64,000 nt of DNA from Pseudomonas schmalbachii (GCF_017589465.1 NZ_JAELYA010000001.1:186001-250000); one strand, 5' to 3'. Shown: positions 9,062 through 18,647, counted from the first letter of the stretch. Notes: generated from the letters alone by a model not told the origin. Program-made: numbers and translations.

Positions 9062-9182
9062 CCCCTCACCCTAACCCTCTCCCATTGGGAGAGGGGACCG
9101 TGCGGTGCATCGGATGACCGCTGCAGTCAGCCGGTGGCACGGATTGCCCCCTCTCCCTCCGGGAGAGGGCTGGGGTGAGGGC
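9062..9182. repeat. REP-like repeat, CCCTCACCC family
   Basis: Opposed arms CCCTCACCCTAACCCTCTCC and GAGAGGGCTGGGGTGAGGG lie between the metQ remnant and metN. It is the same family as 8431 and 46961, so the remnant is flanked on both sides by copies of one family. Confidence 0.8.
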
Positions 9183-9203
9183 AAACCAACCACACCAAAC
9201 CTT

Positions 9204-9241
9204 GTAGGAGCCAGGGGACGCCTAGTTCTTGCTGGCTCCTA
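9204..9241. repeat. short GTAGGAGCCAG inverted repeat
   Basis: GTAGGAGCCAG and its inverted form CTGGCTCCTAC are separated by about 16 bp, ending about 35 bp before metN. Confidence 0.7.
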
Positions 9242-9275
9242 CCAAAAGCGCGACGAATCGCCTGAGAGAACATTT

Positions 9276-10325
9276 ATGGTCAGCTTCAACCAGAACCTCG
9301 AACTCGCCACCCGTCACATCGCCATCAAAAGCCTGGGCAAGACCTACGCCAGCGGCGCCGGCTCGGTGCAGGCCCTCGCCGATATCGAGCTGAACGTCCA
9401 GCGCGGCGAGGTGTTCGGCATCATCGGCCGCAGCGGCGCCGGCAAGTCCTCGCTGATCCGCACCCTCAATCGCCTGGAAAACCCCACCTCCGGCAAGGTG
9501 CTGATCGACGGCGAGGACATCGGTGCCTTCGACAGCCAACAACTGGTCGGCCTGCGCCGTCGCGTCGGCATGATCTTCCAGCACTTCAACCTGATGTCGG
9601 CCAAGACCGTGGCGCAGAACATCGCCCTGCCCCTGCGCGTGGCCGGCGTCGACAAGGTACGCATCGAACAAAGAGTCAGTGAACTGCTGCAACTGGTCGG
9701 CCTGGAGGAAAAGCGCGACGCCTATCCCGCACAGCTTTCCGGCGGGCAGAAGCAGCGCGTCGGCATCGCCCGCGCGCTGGTGCACCAGCCGGAAATCCTG
9801 CTCTGCGACGAAGCCACCTCGGCACTCGACCCGGAGAGCACGCAGTCGATCCTCGCCCTGCTGCGCGACATCAACCGCCGCCTCGGCCTGACCATCGTGC
9901 TGATCACCCACGAGATGGCGGTGATCCGCGAGATCTGCGACCGCGTGGTGGTGCTCGAACGCGGGCGCATCGTCGAGCAGGGCAAGGTCTGGCAGGTGTT
10001 TGGCGACCCGCAGCACGAAGTCACCCGCACCCTGCTCGGCACGCTGCAGCATCTGCCGAACGATGTGCTGGAGCGGCTGAAGCCGGGCGAAGTCCTGCTC
10101 GACCTGCAGTACACCGGCCAGCGCGAGGAGGAGCCGGACCTGCTGGCCATCGCCCAGGCGCTGGGCAGCCGCGTCAGCCTGCTGCACGGCGGGATCGACC
10201 GCATCCAGGGCCGCGCGCTGGGACGATTGCTATTGAGTGTTTCCGCTGCGCCGGAGCATGTGCCGGAGCTATTGGACAAGGCCCGCGGCGTGGCCGACCG
10301 GCTGGAGGTGCGGGCGCATGCTTGA
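9276..10325 (+). CDS. metN: methionine-type ABC transporter ATP-binding protein
   Basis: A protein of 349 residues from the ATG at 9276 ([10 protein letters not shown]); the frame extends upstream to 9105, but through repeat sequence. Walker A is GRSGAGKSS, the signature is [15 protein letters not shown] and Walker B is [15 protein letters not shown]-terminal extension after about residue 270 fits the NIL regulatory domain of MetN. It should energise uptake of methionine or a related compound with MetI, whose start overlaps its stop by 8 bp. The usual binding-protein gene is only a remnant upstream, so the transporter must use a MetQ encoded elsewhere or be idle. Confidence 0.93.
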   Translation: MVSFNQNLELATRHIAIKSLGKTYASGAGSVQALADIELNVQRGEVFGIIGRSGAGKSSLIRTLNRLENPTSGKVLIDGEDIGAFDSQQLVGLRRRVGMIFQHFNLMSAKTVAQNIALPLRVAGVDKVRIEQRVSELLQLVGLEEKRDAYPAQLSGGQKQRVGIARALVHQPEILLCDEATSALDPESTQSILALLRDINRRLGLTIVLITHEMAVIREICDRVVVLERGRIVEQGKVWQVFGDPQHEVTRTLLGTLQHLPNDVLERLKPGEVLLDLQYTGQREEEPDLLAIAQALGSRVSLLHGGIDRIQGRALGRLLLSVSAAPEHVPELLDKARGVADRLEVRAHA

Positions 10326-10962
10326 CCGGTTGATCCAGGGCCTGCTGGATACCCTGCTGATGATCGGCGTGTCCTCGGCCATCGTCCTGCTGGTGGGCAT
10401 CCCGCTGGCGCTGGTGCTGGTCACCACCGGCCCCGGCGGAATCTTCGAGGCGCGCCTGCTCAACCGCTCGCTGGGCAGCGTGGTCAACGTGCTGCGCTCG
10501 GTGCCGTTCCTGATCCTGATGGTCGCGCTGATCCCCTTCACCCGGCTGATCGTCGGCACCAGCTACGGCGTATGGGCCGCCGTGGTGCCGCTGACCATCG
10601 CCGCCACGCCGTTCTTCGCGCGCATCGCCGAAGTCAGCCTGCGCGAGGTAGACCACGGACTGGTGGAAGCCGCCCAGGCGATGGGCTGCGAGCGCCGCCA
10701 CATCATCTGGAACGTGCTGCTGCCGGAAGCCCGGCCGGGCATCGTCGGCGGCTTCACCATCACTCTGGTGACCATGATCAACTCCTCGGCCATGGCCGGA
10801 GCGATTGGCGCCGGCGGGCTGGGCGACCTGGCGTATCGCTACGGCTACCAGCGCTTCGACACGCAGGTGATGCTGACGGTGATCATCGTGTTGGTGGGGT
10901 TGGTGACCTTGATCCAGTTTGGTGGCGACCGCCTGGCCCGGCTGCTGAACAAACGCATTTGA
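10318..10962 (+). CDS. metI: methionine-type ABC transporter permease
   Basis: A protein of 214 residues. The start ([17 protein letters not shown]) overlaps the metN stop, as expected for coupled translation. It has about five membrane segments and the permease EAA-type loop [22 protein letters not shown], and ends with a hydrophobic segment before [10 protein letters not shown]. The length matches MetI. It forms the membrane channel with MetN. Confidence 0.93.
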   Translation: MLDRLIQGLLDTLLMIGVSSAIVLLVGIPLALVLVTTGPGGIFEARLLNRSLGSVVNVLRSVPFLILMVALIPFTRLIVGTSYGVWAAVVPLTIAATPFFARIAEVSLREVDHGLVEAAQAMGCERRHIIWNVLLPEARPGIVGGFTITLVTMINSSAMAGAIGAGGLGDLAYRYGYQRFDTQVMLTVIIVLVGLVTLIQFGGDRLARLLNKRI

Positions 10963-10964
10963 AT

Positions 10965-11027
10965 CGCGGGCATGGCTCCTACGGTCGGCAATGGCACGTA
11001 CCCTGTAGGAGCGGGCCATGCCCGCGA
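10965..11027. repeat. REP-like inverted repeat between metI and nirD
   Basis: GCGGGCATGGCTCCTAC is followed after about 20 bp by its inverted form GTAGGAGCGGGCCATGCCCGC. It lies between the convergent metI and nirD stops and could act as a bidirectional terminator. Confidence 0.75.
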
Positions 11028-11033
11028 ATTTGT

Positions 11034-11408
11034 TTAAATGCCGATCTCCACCGTCGCCCCGCGCAACCGCACCGGCCACACCTTCAACTGCTGCTCCGGA
11101 TACTCCAGGCAACTGCCGTCCTCCAGACGGTAATGCTGCTTGTACAGCGGCGAGGCGATGACCATGGCGCCGCCGAGGTTGCCGACGAGGCCGCGGCCGA
11201 TGACGTTTGCGCCGGACAGCGGGTCGCGGTTTTCCACGGCATACAGCCCTTTTCCGGTGTCGTCGTCCGGCAGGTAGAACAGCGCCACCTGCTCGCCGTC
11301 GACCCAGGCGACCACGCCGGAGTTGGGCACCAGGTCGTCGCAGGTGCACAGCGCCTGCCAGCTGATATTCCCTCTGTAATCGATACGTTCTGCACTTTGC
11401 TGGGCCAT
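11034..11408 (-). CDS. nirD: assimilatory nitrite reductase small subunit
   Basis: A protein of 124 residues with a Rieske-like NirD fold: WQALCTCDDLVPNSGVVAWV near the start and LEDGSCLEYPEQQLKVWPVR near the end. The small subunit supports NADH-dependent reduction of nitrite to ammonia by NirB in the cytoplasm. Its ATG overlaps the nirB stop (TGATG), which indicates translational coupling. Confidence 0.95.
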   Translation of the reverse strand: MAQQSAERIDYRGNISWQALCTCDDLVPNSGVVAWVDGEQVALFYLPDDDTGKGLYAVENRDPLSGANVIGRGLVGNLGGAMVIASPLYKQHYRLEDGSCLEYPEQQLKVWPVRLRGATVEIGI

Positions 11409-13975
11409 CAGACCACCTCCTCGGTTACGGGAATCAGGTGAAGTTCATGCTCGCGGACCGGCCGGCGCTGGCCGCGTTCCTTGACGAAATGGATGTCCGG
11501 GTCCGGACGCGAATCGTTGACGAAGGTGCGGAAGCGCTTGAGCTTCTCCGGGTCCTGGATGGCGTTGGCCCATTCGCATTCGTAGCGGTCCACCACGGTC
11601 TGCATCTGCGCTTCCAGCTCGGCACCGAGGCCGAGGCTGTCGTCGATGATCACCGCCTTCAGGTAGTCCAGCCCGCCTTCCAGGCTCTCGCGCCAGACCG
11701 AGGTGCGTTGCAGCTTGTCGGCGGTGCGGATGTAGAACATCAGGAAGCGGTCGATGTAGCGGATCAGCGTCTCGTCGTCGAGGTCGGTGGCGAACAGCTC
11801 GGCGTGGCGCGGGCGCATGCCGCCGTTGCCGCAGACGTAGAGGTTCCAGCCCTTCTCGGTGGCGATCACGCCGACGTCCTTGCTCTGCGCCTCGGCGCAT
11901 TCGCGGGTGCAGCCGGAGACGGCGAACTTCAGCTTGTGCGGCGAGCGCAGGCCCTTGTAGCGGTTCTCGATGTCGAGGGCCATCTTCACGCTGTCCTGCA
12001 CGCCGTAGCGGCACCAGGTGCTGCCGACGCAGGATTTCACCGTGCGGGTGGACTTGCCGTAGGCGTGGCCGGTTTCGAAACCGGCGGCGATCAGTTCGCC
12101 CCAGATATCCGGCAGTTCGTGCAGCTGGGCGCCGAACAGGTCGATGCGCTGGCCGCCGGTGATCTTGGTGTAGAGGTTGTATTTCCTGGCCACCTCGCCA
12201 ATGGCGATCAGCCCTTCCGGAGTGATCTCGCCGCCGGGGATGCGCGGCACCACCGAGTAGGTGCCGTTCTTCTGCATGTTGGCCATGAAGGTGTCGTTGG
12301 TGTCCTGCAGCGGCACCAACCAGGGGTTCATGATCGGGCGGTTCCAGCAGGACGCAAGGATCGAGCCCACCGCCGGCTTGCAGATATCGCAGCCGATATG
12401 GCCCTTGCCGTGCTTGGCCAGCAGTTCGTCGAAGGATTCGATGCCTTCCACGCGGACGATGCCGTAGAGCTCCTGGCGGGTGAACGGGAAGTGCTCGCAG
12501 AGGCTCTTGTCCACCGCCACGCCGCGCGCGCTCAACTCGTGCTCGAAGACCTGCTTGAGCAGTCCGGCGCAACCGCCGCAGCCGGTGGCCGCCTTGGTGC
12601 ACGCCTTGAGCCCGGCGAGATCGCTGCAACCGCCGTCGATGGCCGAGCAGATCGCACCCTTGCTGACGTTGTGGCACGAGCACACGGTGGCGGTCGCCGG
12701 CAACGCGTCGGCGCCCAGCGCGGGAGCGGCCTCGCCGAGCGGCAGGATCAGGCTGGACGGGTCTTCCGGCAGCTTGATGCCGTTCTGCACGTATTGCAGC
12801 AGGGTGTCGTAGTAGCTGTTGTCGCCCACCAGCACCGCGCCGAGGGCCTGCTTGCCGTCGGCGGAGACCACCAGGCGGCGGTAGCTGGAGGTCGCCTCGT
12901 CGATGAAGCGGTAGCTGCGCGCGCCGGGCAGCGCGCCGTGGGCATCGCCGATGGAGCCGACGTCCACGCCGAGCAGCTTGAGCTTGGTCGACATGTCGGC
13001 GCCGATGAAGGGCTCGGCCTCCTCGCCGCAGAGGCTGGCGGCGACGTTGCGGGCCATCTGGTAGCCCGGCGCGACCAGGCCGAAGACGCTGCCGTTCCAG
13101 GCCGCGCATTCGCCGATGGCGTAGATGTCCGCATCGCTGGTCAGGCACTGGCCGTCGATGGCGATGCCGCCGCGCGGGCCGAGTTCCAGGCCGCACTCGC
13201 GGGCCAGCGCATCCTGCGGGCGGATGCCGGCGGAGAAGACGATCAGGTCGGTTTCGAGCCACTCGTTTTTACCAGCAGCGTCTCCAGCGAAGTTCATCCG
13301 GTAGCGGTACTCCTCGCCGGCGCTGATCGACTGGGTCGCCTTGGACAGATGCACGCCGACGCCAAGGGATTCGATACGCGCCTTCAGCGCCGCACCGCCA
13401 TGGTCGTCCAGTTGCACCGGCATCAGGCGCGGGGCGAATTCCACCACATGGGATTCCAGGCCGAGGGACTTCAATGCGTTGGCCGCTTCCAGCCCCAGCA
13501 GCCCACCGCCGACCACCACGCCGCGACGGGCATTGGCGGCTGCCGCGCGGATGGTGTCGAGGTCGGCCAGGGTACGGTAGACCAGCCGGGAGTCGCCTTC
13601 CGCGCCTTCGATGGGCGGCACGAAGGGATAGGAACCGGTGGCCAGCACCAGCTTGTCGTAGGCCACGCAGCCGTTGGCGGTGATCACCTCGCGGCGGGCG
13701 CGGTCGATCTCCAGCACCGGCACGCCAAGATGCAGGGTGACGCCGGGGCGCTGGTACAGCTCCGCTTCGCCAAGGGCAAGCGATTCGGCATCGCGGCCGG
13801 TGAAGTATTCGGAGAGATGCACGCGGTCATAGGCGCGCAGCGGTTCTTCGCTGAACACATGGATGCGGTAGCGATCCAGCGCGCCGCGCCCGACCAGTTG
13901 CTCGACGCAGTGGTGGCCGACCATGCCGTTGCCGATGACGACCAGCGTTTGCATATCAGTGAAGGTAGTGTTCAT
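11408..13975 (-). CDS. nirB: assimilatory NAD(P)H nitrite reductase large subunit
   Basis: A protein of 855 residues from the ATG at 13975 (MNTTFTDMQTLVVIGNGMVG); a second possible start lies at 13954. Order: FAD/NAD(P)H oxidoreductase domain (about 1-300), a BFD-like [2Fe-2S] domain with TVCSCHNVSKGAICSAI and TGCGGC, then nitrite/sulfite reductase domains with CVGSTWCRYGVQD and GCTRECAEAQSKD, which bind siroheme and [4Fe-4S]. It reduces nitrite to ammonium. The gene is divergent from the nitrate reductase gene. Upstream are a sigma-54 promoter, a hexaloop hairpin and a terminator hairpin, so expression is probably both nitrogen-controlled and attenuated. Confidence 0.95.
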   Translation of the reverse strand: MNTTFTDMQTLVVIGNGMVGHHCVEQLVGRGALDRYRIHVFSEEPLRAYDRVHLSEYFTGRDAESLALGEAELYQRPGVTLHLGVPVLEIDRARREVITANGCVAYDKLVLATGSYPFVPPIEGAEGDSRLVYRTLADLDTIRAAAANARRGVVVGGGLLGLEAANALKSLGLESHVVEFAPRLMPVQLDDHGGAALKARIESLGVGVHLSKATQSISAGEEYRYRMNFAGDAAGKNEWLETDLIVFSAGIRPQDALARECGLELGPRGGIAIDGQCLTSDADIYAIGECAAWNGSVFGLVAPGYQMARNVAASLCGEEAEPFIGADMSTKLKLLGVDVGSIGDAHGALPGARSYRFIDEATSSYRRLVVSADGKQALGAVLVGDNSYYDTLLQYVQNGIKLPEDPSSLILPLGEAAPALGADALPATATVCSCHNVSKGAICSAIDGGCSDLAGLKACTKAATGCGGCAGLLKQVFEHELSARGVAVDKSLCEHFPFTRQELYGIVRVEGIESFDELLAKHGKGHIGCDICKPAVGSILASCWNRPIMNPWLVPLQDTNDTFMANMQKNGTYSVVPRIPGGEITPEGLIAIGEVARKYNLYTKITGGQRIDLFGAQLHELPDIWGELIAAGFETGHAYGKSTRTVKSCVGSTWCRYGVQDSVKMALDIENRYKGLRSPHKLKFAVSGCTRECAEAQSKDVGVIATEKGWNLYVCGNGGMRPRHAELFATDLDDETLIRYIDRFLMFYIRTADKLQRTSVWRESLEGGLDYLKAVIIDDSLGLGAELEAQMQTVVDRYECEWANAIQDPEKLKRFRTFVNDSRPDPDIHFVKERGQRRPVREHELHLIPVTEEVV

Positions 13976-14007
13976 TGGGAGCACCCAGCCAATCCGGTTC
14001 TGGAAAC

Positions 14008-14046
14008 AAAAAAGGCGCCTGGAACCTTGCGGTCCCAGGCGCCTTT
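14008..14046 (-). terminator. leader terminator (attenuator) ahead of nirB
   Basis: Read on the minus strand, AAAGGCGCCTGG pairs with CCAGGCGCC and is followed by a run of six T. It lies between the predicted nirB promoter and the nirB start, so it must be read through for nirB expression. This fits antitermination by an ANTAR protein of the NasT/NasR type. Confidence 0.75.
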
Positions 14047-14068
14047 GCCTGTTCGTTCGTGAGTGCCG

Positions 14069-14086
14069 CCGGGCAACGCTGCCTGG
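14069..14086 (-). ncRNA. hexaloop hairpin in nirB leader (ANTAR-type target)
   Basis: On the minus strand, CCAGGC and GCCCGG arms (one internal mismatch) enclose the six-base loop AGCGTT. ANTAR targets are known as hairpins with hexanucleotide loops conserving A at position 1 and G at position 4, and both are present. It sits about 50 nt into the predicted leader, before the terminator. Confidence 0.55.
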
Positions 14087-14147
14087 TGCACCTTTATGTA
14101 TGCCCTGGACTCGGATCGCCATTGATCGGCCGGGCTTGAGTGGGGAT

Positions 14148-14164
14148 ATGCAGTGGGTGTGCCA
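14148..14164 (-). promoter_or_regulatory. sigma-54 (-24/-12) promoter of nirB
   Basis: The minus strand reads TGGCACACCCACTGCA, with GG and GC separated by ten bases, matching TGGCAC-N5-TTGC. Transcription would start near 14138, giving a leader of about 160 nt. Control by NtrC is inferred. Confidence 0.7.
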
Positions 14165-14391
14165 GATTTGGTGAATGCCTGATTTTGTGGGGCTTCCGCG
14201 CAATTCCGTCGAATCGCCCGGCATCCAGACGGAACCAGAATGGTGCGCCGATGAGCGTTTCGCCCCAGCGTGACGCCGAATTTGTGCCCATCGTTCCCGC
14301 GCTCCCGCGTGGGAATGCATCTCCGGACGCTCCTGCGTCCGCTCCGATGGGTATCGCTGCGCTCAACCCATCCTACGGAATGACGCCTCCC

Positions 14392-14444
14392 GTAGGGCGG
14401 GTGCAACCCGCCAAAAAGGTCGTGGCGGGTTGCACCCGCCCTAC
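14392..14444. repeat. REP-like inverted repeat, GTAGGGCGGGTGCAACC family
   Basis: Perfect arms identical to those at 935 are separated by an 11-bp spacer, placed between the two divergent sigma-54 promoters. Confidence 0.85.
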
Positions 14445-14465
14445 GCGATTCGTCTTCGTCCTGAT

Positions 14466-14482
14466 CTGGCGCGAGCCTTGCT
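14466..14482 (+). promoter_or_regulatory. sigma-54 (-24/-12) promoter of the nitrate reductase gene
   Basis: TGGCGCGAGCCTTGCT has the GG-N10-GC spacing of sigma-54 promoters. The predicted start is near 14493, two bases before a hexaloop hairpin. Confidence 0.72.
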
Positions 14483-14494
14483 AGAACCTGATCA

Positions 14495-14516
14495 GGGCAA
14501 TCAACGCCGATTGCCC
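14495..14516 (+). ncRNA. hexaloop hairpin in nitrate reductase leader (ANTAR-type target)
   Basis: A perfect 8-bp stem (GGGCAATC with GATTGCCC) encloses the six-base loop AACGCC, which has A at position 1 and G at position 4. It lies at the predicted 5' end of the transcript. Confidence 0.62.
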
Positions 14517-14531
14517 CAACCCACGACAAAG

Positions 14532-14578
14532 GCGCCGTGCGGCCCCCGCAACAACGGAGGGCAGCATGGCGCTTTTTT
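14532..14578 (+). terminator. leader terminator (attenuator) ahead of the nitrate reductase gene
   Basis: GCGCCGTGC pairs with GCATGGCGC (one G-U) and is followed by TTTTTT, ending about 23 bp before the start codon. Its place between promoter and gene implies regulated read-through. Confidence 0.75.
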
Positions 14579-14600
14579 CGTTTCTGGCTGGGAAAAGGTT

Positions 14601-17600
14601 ATGGCGAGCAGAACGGTAAAGAGCGTGTGTCCCTATTGCGGCGTCGGCTGCGGGATCGTCATGGAGGTCGCGGACAACCGCGTGGTGAAGGTGTCGGGCG
14701 ACAAGAGCCATCCGACCAACTTCGGCCGCCTGTGCACCAAGGGCAGCACCTGCCACCAGCCTCTCGTCGAATCGGGCCGGATGGAGCATGCCTACCTGCG
14801 CCACGAACGCAGCCACGACCCGCTGCAAACGCCGATGGACGAGGCCATCGCCACCACCGCCGCCCGCCTGCGCGCCATCCTCGACCAGCACGGGCCGGAC
14901 GCCCTCTCCTTTTATGTCTCCGGCCAGATGTCGCTGGAGGCGCAGTACCTGGTCAACAAGCTGGCCAAGGGTTTCATCGGCACCAACCAGATCGAGTCCA
15001 ACTCGCGCCTGTGCATGGCCAGCGCCGGCAGCGGCTACAAGCTGTCGCTGGGTTCCGACGCACCGCCCGGCTCGTATCAGGACTTCGACCACGCCGACCT
15101 GTTCTTCGTCAGCGGCGCGAACATGGCCGACTGCCACCCGATCCTGTTCCTGCGCATGATGGACCGGGTCAAGGCCGGCGCCCGGCTGATCGTCGTCGAT
15201 CCCCGGCGCACCGCCACGGCGGACAAGGCCGACCTGTTCCTGCAGATTCGTCCGGGCACCGACCTCGCCCTGCTCAACGGCCTGCTGCATCTGCTGTGGC
15301 AGAACGGCCACTGCGACGAAGACTTCATCGCCGAGTTCACCGAAGGCTGGGAACAGATGCCGGCCTTCCTCGCCGACTACACCCCGGCGCACGTCGCCGA
15401 AACGACCGGGCTCGACGAAGCGGCGATCCGCCAGGCCGCGCAGTGGATCGGCGAGGCCGGCGAATGGATGAGCTGCTGGACCATGGGCCTCAACCAGAGC
15501 ACCCACGGCACCTGGAACACCAACGCCATCTGCAACCTGCACCTGGCGACCGGGAAAATCTGCCGCCCCGGCAGCGGCCCGTTCTCCCTCACCGGCCAGC
15601 CGAACGCCATGGGCGGCCGCGAGATGGGCTACATGGGCCCGGGCCTGCCGGGTCAGCGCAGTGCGCTGGTCGAGGCGGATCGCACCTTCGTCGAGGATGC
15701 CTGGGGCATCCCGCGCGGCACCCTGCGCAGCGAGGCCGGCGGCGGCACCATCGCGCTGTTCGACGACATGCGCGCCGGCAAGGTGAAGGCCTGCTGGATC
15801 ATCTGCACCAACCCGGTCGCCAGCGTCGCCAACCGCGCCACGGTGATCGAGGGCCTGCAGGCCGCCGAGCTGGTCATCGCCCAGGACGCCTTCCTCGATA
15901 CCGAGACCAACCGCCACGCCGACATCCTCCTGCCCGGCGCGCTGTGGGCCGAGGCGGAAGGCGTGATGATCAACTCCGAGCGCAATCTCACCCTGATGCA
16001 GCAGGCCGTCACCCCGCCCGGCGAGGCCATGGCCGACTGGCGGATCATCGCCCGCGTGGCCTGCGCCATGGGCTATGCCGAGGCTTTCGACTACGCCTCG
16101 GCCGACGAGGTGTTCGAGGAGATCAGGCGCTTCTGGAACCCGAAGACCGGCTACGACCTGCGCGGCGCCAGCCATGCGCGCCTGCGCGAAATCCCGCTGC
16201 AATGGCCCTGCCCGCCGGATGACGGCGCCGACCGCCATCCCGTGCGCTACCTGAACGATGGCGTCAGCCAGCACCTGCGTCTCGCCGAAGACGGTGGACA
16301 ACCGCGCCTCGCCTTTGCCACGCAGAGCGGCAAGGCGCGGTTCTTCGCCCGTCCGCACCTGAACCCGGCGGAGATGCCCGATGCCGAGCACCCCTTCGTG
16401 CTCAATACCGGGCGCCTGCAGCACCAGTGGCACACGCTCACCAAGACCGGGAAAGTCGCCACGCTGAACAAGCTCAATCCCGGCCCCTTCGTCGAAGTGC
16501 ATCCGGAAGACGCCGCGGCGCTCGGCGTGCGCGACAAGGACCATCTGGAAATCCGCTCCCGCCGTGGCCATGCCGTGCTGCCGGTGGTGGTCAGCGACCG
16601 CGTGCAGCCCGGCGCCTGCTTCGCGCCGTTCCACTGGAACGATGTGTACGGCGAGAACCTGGCGATCAATGCGGTGACCAGCGACGCCATCGACCCGCTG
16701 TCGCAGCAGCCGGAGTTCAAGTTCAGCGCGGTCGCCCTGTGCCGGGTCGAGCTGATCGACCACCAGTTCCTCGAGACGCCCGCCCCCGCGGCGCTCGCCA
16801 CTCCTTCCCCTCTCTCAAAGGAGCGCACCATGTCGCGCATCGACGCCTTCGCCGCGCAGGTCGGTATCGACGCCAGCACGCCGCCCGTGCTGAACGATAG
16901 CGAACGCACCTGGCTGTCCGGCTTCATCAACGGTTTGCGCAACCACTCGGACGGCGTGCCGTGCCTGCCGTCCCACGCCCCGCTGGCCACCCCGGCCCGG
17001 CTGTGGCTGGACGGCATGCTTGCCGGGCTGTTCAGCCGCGTCGAAGCCGGTGCGCCGGCCAATGACGCGGCCATGACGGCGCCCGCCGGCAAACCGGTCA
17101 CCCTGCTCTGGGCCTCGCAGACCGGCAACGCCGAAGCCCTCGCCGAACGCTTCGCTGCGCGCCTGGGCGAGGCCGGCCTGGCCGTCGAGCTGAGCAGCAT
17201 GGCCGACTACCCGCCGGCGAAGCTGAACAGCGTCGACAAGCTGCTGCTGCTCAGCAGCACCTTCGGCGACGGTGACGCGCCGGACAACGGCCAGGGCTTC
17301 TGGAACACGCTGCAACAGCAGTCCGATCTGAAGGGGCTGAACTACGCGGTGCTGGCCCTGGGCGATCCGAACTATGACCAGTTCTGCCAGCACGGCAGGA
17401 ACCTCGACCGCCGTCTGGCCGAACTCGGTGCCAATGCCCTGCTGCCGCGCGTGGAATGCGACACCGACTACCAGGAGCGCGCCGACGCCTGGCTGGGCGA
17501 ACTTCTGCCGCTGCTCAAGCCGACGGAAGCCGTACCCCAGGAAAAACCGGCCATCGGCAAGGACAGTCCCCATGCCGCGAAGCTGGTCGCCAATCAGTTG

Positions 17601-18647
17601 CTGAACGGCCCCGGCTCGGCCAAGGAAACCCGCCTGTTCGCCTTCGACCTTCGCGATTCAGGGCTGACCTACGAAGCCGGCGACGCCCTCGGCGTATGGC
17701 CGCGCAATTGCCCGGAGCTGGTGCAGGAAGTGCTCGACCTGACCCGACTCGACGGTGAGCAACCGGTCAAGGTCGCCAAGGTCGGCGAGCTGCCGTTAAG
17801 GGAAGCACTGACCAGCCATTTCGAAATCGCCCGGCCCAGCACCGAATCCCTCGCCCTGATCGCGGAACGCAGCCGCAGCGAGGAACTGCGCCAACTGCTC
17901 GGCGAGCGCAAGGCCGAGCTGAAGGACTGGCTGTGGGATCGCCAACTGGCGGACGTGCTGCAGGCGTTCCCCATCGACTGCAACGCCGGGGAACTGCTCG
18001 CCAGCCTCAAGCGCCTGCAGCCGCGCCTGTACTCCATCGCCTCCAGCCCGAAGGCGCATGCCGGGGAAGTCCACCTGACCGTGGCCGCCGTGCGCTACGG
18101 CAGGCGCAAGGGCGTCGCCTCGACCTTCCTCGCCGACCGCGCCAGCGAAGTCCCGCTGTTCGTGCAGCCGTCCAAGCACTTCCGCCTGCCCGACGATGGC
18201 GATACACCCATCGTGATGATCGGCCCGGGAACCGGTGTAGCGCCGTTCCGCGGCTTCCTCCACGAGCGCCGCGCCCGTGGCGACAATGGCCGCAACTGGC
18301 TGTTCTTCGGCGAACAGCACGCCGCCAGCGACTTCTACTACCGCGACGAACTGCAGGGCATGCAGCGCGACGGCCTGCTCAACCACCTGAGCCTGGCGTT
18401 CTCCCGCGACCAGGCGGAGAAGATCTACGTGCAGGACCGCATGCGCGAACAGGGCGCGGAGCTGTGGCGCTGGCTGCAGGATGGCGCGCGGGTCTATGTG
18501 TGCGGCGACGCCAGCCGCATGGCGAAGGACGTCGACCGGGCGCTGCGCGACGTCGCCCGGCAACATGGCGGGCTGAGCGAGGACAAGGCGGCGGACTACA
18601 TCCGCACCCTGGCAGAACAGAAACGCTACCTGCGCGACGTGTATTAA
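14601..18647 (+). CDS. nasA: assimilatory nitrate reductase fused to a flavodoxin/FAD-NADPH reductase module
   Basis: A protein of 1348 residues; the ATG at 14601 follows GGGAAAAGG. Residues 1 to about 720 are a molybdopterin oxidoreductase with an N-terminal [4Fe-4S] site (CPYCGVGCGI, then RLCTKG). A flavodoxin domain starts near residue 830 (LLWASQTGNAEALAERFA, STFGDGDAPDNGQGFW). A CysJ-like FAD/NADPH domain follows (RLYSIASSP, GPGTGVAPFRGFLHERR), ending KRYLRDVY. The fusion would let NADPH electrons reach the molybdenum centre within one chain, doing the work of separate reductase subunits in other bacteria. Nitrate reduced here feeds NirBD, encoded divergently. The symbol follows usage for the catalytic domain. 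Confidence 0.93.
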   Translation: MASRTVKSVCPYCGVGCGIVMEVADNRVVKVSGDKSHPTNFGRLCTKGSTCHQPLVESGRMEHAYLRHERSHDPLQTPMDEAIATTAARLRAILDQHGPDALSFYVSGQMSLEAQYLVNKLAKGFIGTNQIESNSRLCMASAGSGYKLSLGSDAPPGSYQDFDHADLFFVSGANMADCHPILFLRMMDRVKAGARLIVVDPRRTATADKADLFLQIRPGTDLALLNGLLHLLWQNGHCDEDFIAEFTEGWEQMPAFLADYTPAHVAETTGLDEAAIRQAAQWIGEAGEWMSCWTMGLNQSTHGTWNTNAICNLHLATGKICRPGSGPFSLTGQPNAMGGREMGYMGPGLPGQRSALVEADRTFVEDAWGIPRGTLRSEAGGGTIALFDDMRAGKVKACWIICTNPVASVANRATVIEGLQAAELVIAQDAFLDTETNRHADILLPGALWAEAEGVMINSERNLTLMQQAVTPPGEAMADWRIIARVACAMGYAEAFDYASADEVFEEIRRFWNPKTGYDLRGASHARLREIPLQWPCPPDDGADRHPVRYLNDGVSQHLRLAEDGGQPRLAFATQSGKARFFARPHLNPAEMPDAEHPFVLNTGRLQHQWHTLTKTGKVATLNKLNPGPFVEVHPEDAAALGVRDKDHLEIRSRRGHAVLPVVVSDRVQPGACFAPFHWNDVYGENLAINAVTSDAIDPLSQQPEFKFSAVALCRVELIDHQFLETPAPAALATPSPLSKERTMSRIDAFAAQVGIDASTPPVLNDSERTWLSGFINGLRNHSDGVPCLPSHAPLATPARLWLDGMLAGLFSRVEAGAPANDAAMTAPAGKPVTLLWASQTGNAEALAERFAARLGEAGLAVELSSMADYPPAKLNSVDKLLLLSSTFGDGDAPDNGQGFWNTLQQQSDLKGLNYAVLALGDPNYDQFCQHGRNLDRRLAELGANALLPRVECDTDYQERADAWLGELLPLLKPTEAVPQEKPAIGKDSPHAAKLVANQLLNGPGSAKETRLFAFDLRDSGLTYEAGDALGVWPRNCPELVQEVLDLTRLDGEQPVKVAKVGELPLREALTSHFEIARPSTESLALIAERSRSEELRQLLGERKAELKDWLWDRQLADVLQAFPIDCNAGELLASLKRLQPRLYSIASSPKAHAGEVHLTVAAVRYGRRKGVASTFLADRASEVPLFVQPSKHFRLPDDGDTPIVMIGPGTGVAPFRGFLHERRARGDNGRNWLFFGEQHAASDFYYRDELQGMQRDGLLNHLSLAFSRDQAEKIYVQDRMREQGAELWRWLQDGARVYVCGDASRMAKDVDRALRDVARQHGGLSEDKAADYIRTLAEQKRYLRDVY

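Noticed and set aside
11438-14062. An 874-codon open frame antisense to nirB
   Set aside because: Same reason: the opposite strand encodes a full NirB with all cofactor motifs.
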